The position numbers were made by a program, and so were the translations under genes. The notes beneath the pieces are model-generated. The model did not search any database, was not told where the DNA came from, and saw only the letters and a list, made by a program, of their open reading frames with translations. This document shows, piece by piece, positions 6,394 to 7,718 of a stretch of 7,718 nucleotides of DNA (its first letter is position 1; the number at the start of each line of letters is the position of its first letter). The DNA is from Pseudomonadota bacterium (GTDB lineage: Bacteria > Pseudomonadota > Gammaproteobacteria > Burkholderiales > Burkholderiaceae): contig JAJYBQ010000119.1 in NCBI GenBank assembly GCA_021778935.1, forward strand, positions 1-7,718. Reading direction: 5' to 3'.

Positions 6394-7662
6394 ATGACGG
6401 CAGACCCCGGAAAATTCGCGATCCTCGTCGGCGGCGGTCCCGCCCCGGGCATCAACGGCGTCATCGCCGCCGCGGTCCTGCGGGTGCGGCAGGCCGGCGG
6501 CGAGATCCTGGGGGTGCGCAACGGGTTTTCCGAGATCATGCAGGGCCGGGGCGATGGCGTCCATGCCCTGTCGGGATCCGATGTTCGCGGGATCCACGTC
6601 CGGGGTGGGGCGGTTCTGGGAACGTCGCGCGCCAATCCGACCAAACGTCCCGAGGATCTCGAGCGGGTCGTGCAGACGCTGGCCGGCCTGGGCATTACCC
6701 GGCTCATCACCATCGGCGGCGACGATACGGCATTTTCGGCGATGAAAGTGGCGGAGTACGCCGGGGCGCGGCGATCGCCGCTGCATGTGGCGCATGTGCC
6801 CAAGACGATCGACAACGATCTGGATCTGCCGCCGCATATCGATACCTTCGGCTTCCAGACGGCGCGCCATCTCGGCGTGGAACTCGTGCGCAACCTGATG
6901 GCCGACGCCCGCAGCACCGGTCGTTGGTACGTCGTGGTCGCCATGGGCCGCAAGGCAGGTTCTCTCGCCTTGGGCATCGGCAAGGCAGCGGGTGCGGCGC
7001 TGACTCTCATCCCGGAAGAGTTCGCCGCGGGCGGCAGGGGCAGCCTCGACCGCATCGCCGACACCATCGTCGGAGCAATCGTCAAGCGCCGGGCGCAAGG
7101 GGGGCGGCATGGTCTTGCGGTGCTCGCCGAGGGCGTCGCCGAATCCATTCCCGAAGGCGAGTTGCATCGTCTCGGCCCGGTCGAGCATGACGAGCACGGT
7201 CATATCCGCCTGGCGGAAATCGATCTCGGGCGCGGCGTACGCAAGGTGGTGGAAGAGCGCCTCCGCGCGCTGGGAATCGCCACCGGAATCGTGTCCAAGG
7301 ATATCGGCTATGAATTGCGCTGTGCCGATCCGGTGCCCTTCGATGTCGAGTACACCCGCGATCTGGGCTATTGCGCCGCGCAGTTCCTGCTCGACGGGGG
7401 ATCGGGAGCGATGGTTTCCGTACAGGAAGGCCGCTTTGTTCCGATTCCGTTTTCGACCATGATCGATCCGGCAACGGGACGCACCCGCGTGCGGACGGTG
7501 GATTTGACGTCCCTGCGATACACCGTTGCGCGCCAGTACATGACCCGGCTGGAGCAGCAGGACTTTTCCGATTCGGCACGCCTGGCCGCACTGTCCGGGC
7601 AATGTGCAATGGACCCTGGGGTATTTCGAGACCGGTTTTTCTACGTTGTGGAGGGCGATTGA
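6394..7662 (+). CDS. pfp: 6-phosphofructokinase, probably pyrophosphate-dependent
   Basis: This PFK-family enzyme phosphorylates fructose 6-phosphate to fructose 1,6-bisphosphate. Two diagnostic positions point to pyrophosphate rather than ATP as donor. The loop reads GGDDT (108-112), with Asp111 where ATP enzymes have Gly (GGDGS). The catalytic loop reads PKTIDND (136-142), with Lys137 where ATP enzymes have Gly; Asp140 is the expected catalytic base. An N-terminal GGGPAPGING and MGRKAG (184-189) complete the family pattern. The length of 422 residues is near that of bacterial pyrophosphate enzymes (about 400) and longer than E. coli PfkA (320). The ATG at 6394 has GGGAG six bases upstream, so the start is secure. 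It follows glgB after 83 bp. If it uses pyrophosphate, the reaction is reversible and can replace fructose bisphosphatase in gluconeogenesis; in some methanotrophs related enzymes also act on sedoheptulose 7-phosphate. Confidence 0.92.
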   Translation: MTADPGKFAILVGGGPAPGINGVIAAAVLRVRQAGGEILGVRNGFSEIMQGRGDGVHALSGSDVRGIHVRGGAVLGTSRANPTKRPEDLERVVQTLAGLGITRLITIGGDDTAFSAMKVAEYAGARRSPLHVAHVPKTIDNDLDLPPHIDTFGFQTARHLGVELVRNLMADARSTGRWYVVVAMGRKAGSLALGIGKAAGAALTLIPEEFAAGGRGSLDRIADTIVGAIVKRRAQGGRHGLAVLAEGVAESIPEGELHRLGPVEHDEHGHIRLAEIDLGRGVRKVVEERLRALGIATGIVSKDIGYELRCADPVPFDVEYTRDLGYCAAQFLLDGGSGAMVSVQEGRFVPIPFSTMIDPATGRTRVRTVDLTSLRYTVARQYMTRLEQQDFSDSARLAALSGQCAMDPGVFRDRFFYVVEGD

Positions 7663-7681
7663 CCACTGTTGCGGCGCAGGG

Positions 7682-7699
7682 TCCGGCACTCGTGCCGGA
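7682..7699 (+). promoter_or_regulatory. Strong hairpin after the phosphofructokinase gene, overlapping a candidate ribosome binding site
   Basis: TCCGGCA (7682-7688) and TGCCGGA (7693-7699) form a perfect 7-bp stem with the tetraloop CTCG. The right arm runs into GGAGG (7697-7701), a good ribosome binding site for a GTG at 7707. A G-run rather than a T-run follows, so it is not a standard terminator on the plus strand. It could partly mask the ribosome binding site of the next gene. Confidence 0.45.
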
Positions 7700-7706
7700 G
7701 GGGGGG

Positions 7707-7718
7707 GTGACAGGTCCG
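7707..7718 (+). CDS. Probable start of a further rightward gene (only four codons visible)
   Basis: A GTG at 7707 is preceded by GGAGG at 7697-7701, five bases away, and the frame is open to the edge of the window (Met-Thr-Gly-Pro). The same frame is also open back to a TTG at 7659 that overlaps the stop codon of the phosphofructokinase gene, giving an alternative longer start with translational coupling. The visible part is too short to identify a product. Confidence 0.4.

Noticed and set aside
6181..7689. A 502-codon open frame on the minus strand, antisense to the phosphofructokinase gene
   Set aside because: It is the shadow of a gene with complete family motifs on the plus strand, and its own translation shows no known motif.
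1..7718. CRISPR arrays, tRNA or rRNA genes, defence or toxin-antitoxin systems
   Set aside because: I saw no regularly spaced direct repeats, no RNA-gene signatures and no proteins of such systems. Apart from the insertion sequence this is a housekeeping carbohydrate region.

Overview
The window is GC-rich DNA (about two thirds G+C by eye) with tightly packed bacterial genes. All five full-length genes belong to central hexose-phosphate and glycogen metabolism. The protein families suggest a proteobacterium: an AlgC-type phosphomannomutase/phosphoglucomutase, a short GlgB without the N1 domain, a short Pseudomonas-like GalU, and a phosphofructokinase of the pyrophosphate-dependent type. A chemolithotrophic or methylotrophic beta- or gammaproteobacterium fits best. 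That placement is an inference from gene content and was not tested by any search.

Layout from left to right. Positions 1-443 hold the 5' end of an IS701-family insertion sequence: its transposase gene runs leftward off the window and its right end abuts the stop codon of galU. Positions 444-2870 are a leftward pair, pgi then galU, with 63 bp between them. A 71-bp divergent region (2871-2941) separates pgi from the rightward genes. These are a phosphomannomutase/phosphoglucomutase (2942-4351), glgB (4424-6310) and a phosphofructokinase (6394-7662). A good candidate intrinsic terminator overlaps the end of the mutase gene. A degenerate copy of a common proteobacterial palindromic repeat lies between it and glgB. 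The last 60 bp are open in one frame and probably hold the start of another rightward gene, preceded by a hairpin that overlaps its candidate ribosome binding site.

How the genes fit together. Phosphoglucose isomerase links fructose 6-phosphate and glucose 6-phosphate. The mutase links glucose 6-phosphate with glucose 1-phosphate, and also mannose 6-phosphate with mannose 1-phosphate. GalU turns glucose 1-phosphate into UDP-glucose for polysaccharides. GlgB branches the glycogen made from glucose 1-phosphate by enzymes not seen here. The phosphofructokinase connects fructose 6-phosphate with fructose 1,6-bisphosphate, probably using pyrophosphate and so probably reversibly; the GalU reaction releases pyrophosphate. 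The cluster is a hexose-phosphate hub that splits carbon between storage, surface sugars and glycolysis/gluconeogenesis.

I did not find a new biological system here. The points most worth a second look are the IS701 junction at the galU stop codon, the terminator plus repeat between the mutase gene and glgB, the predicted pyrophosphate specificity of the phosphofructokinase, and the hairpin/start signal at the right edge.
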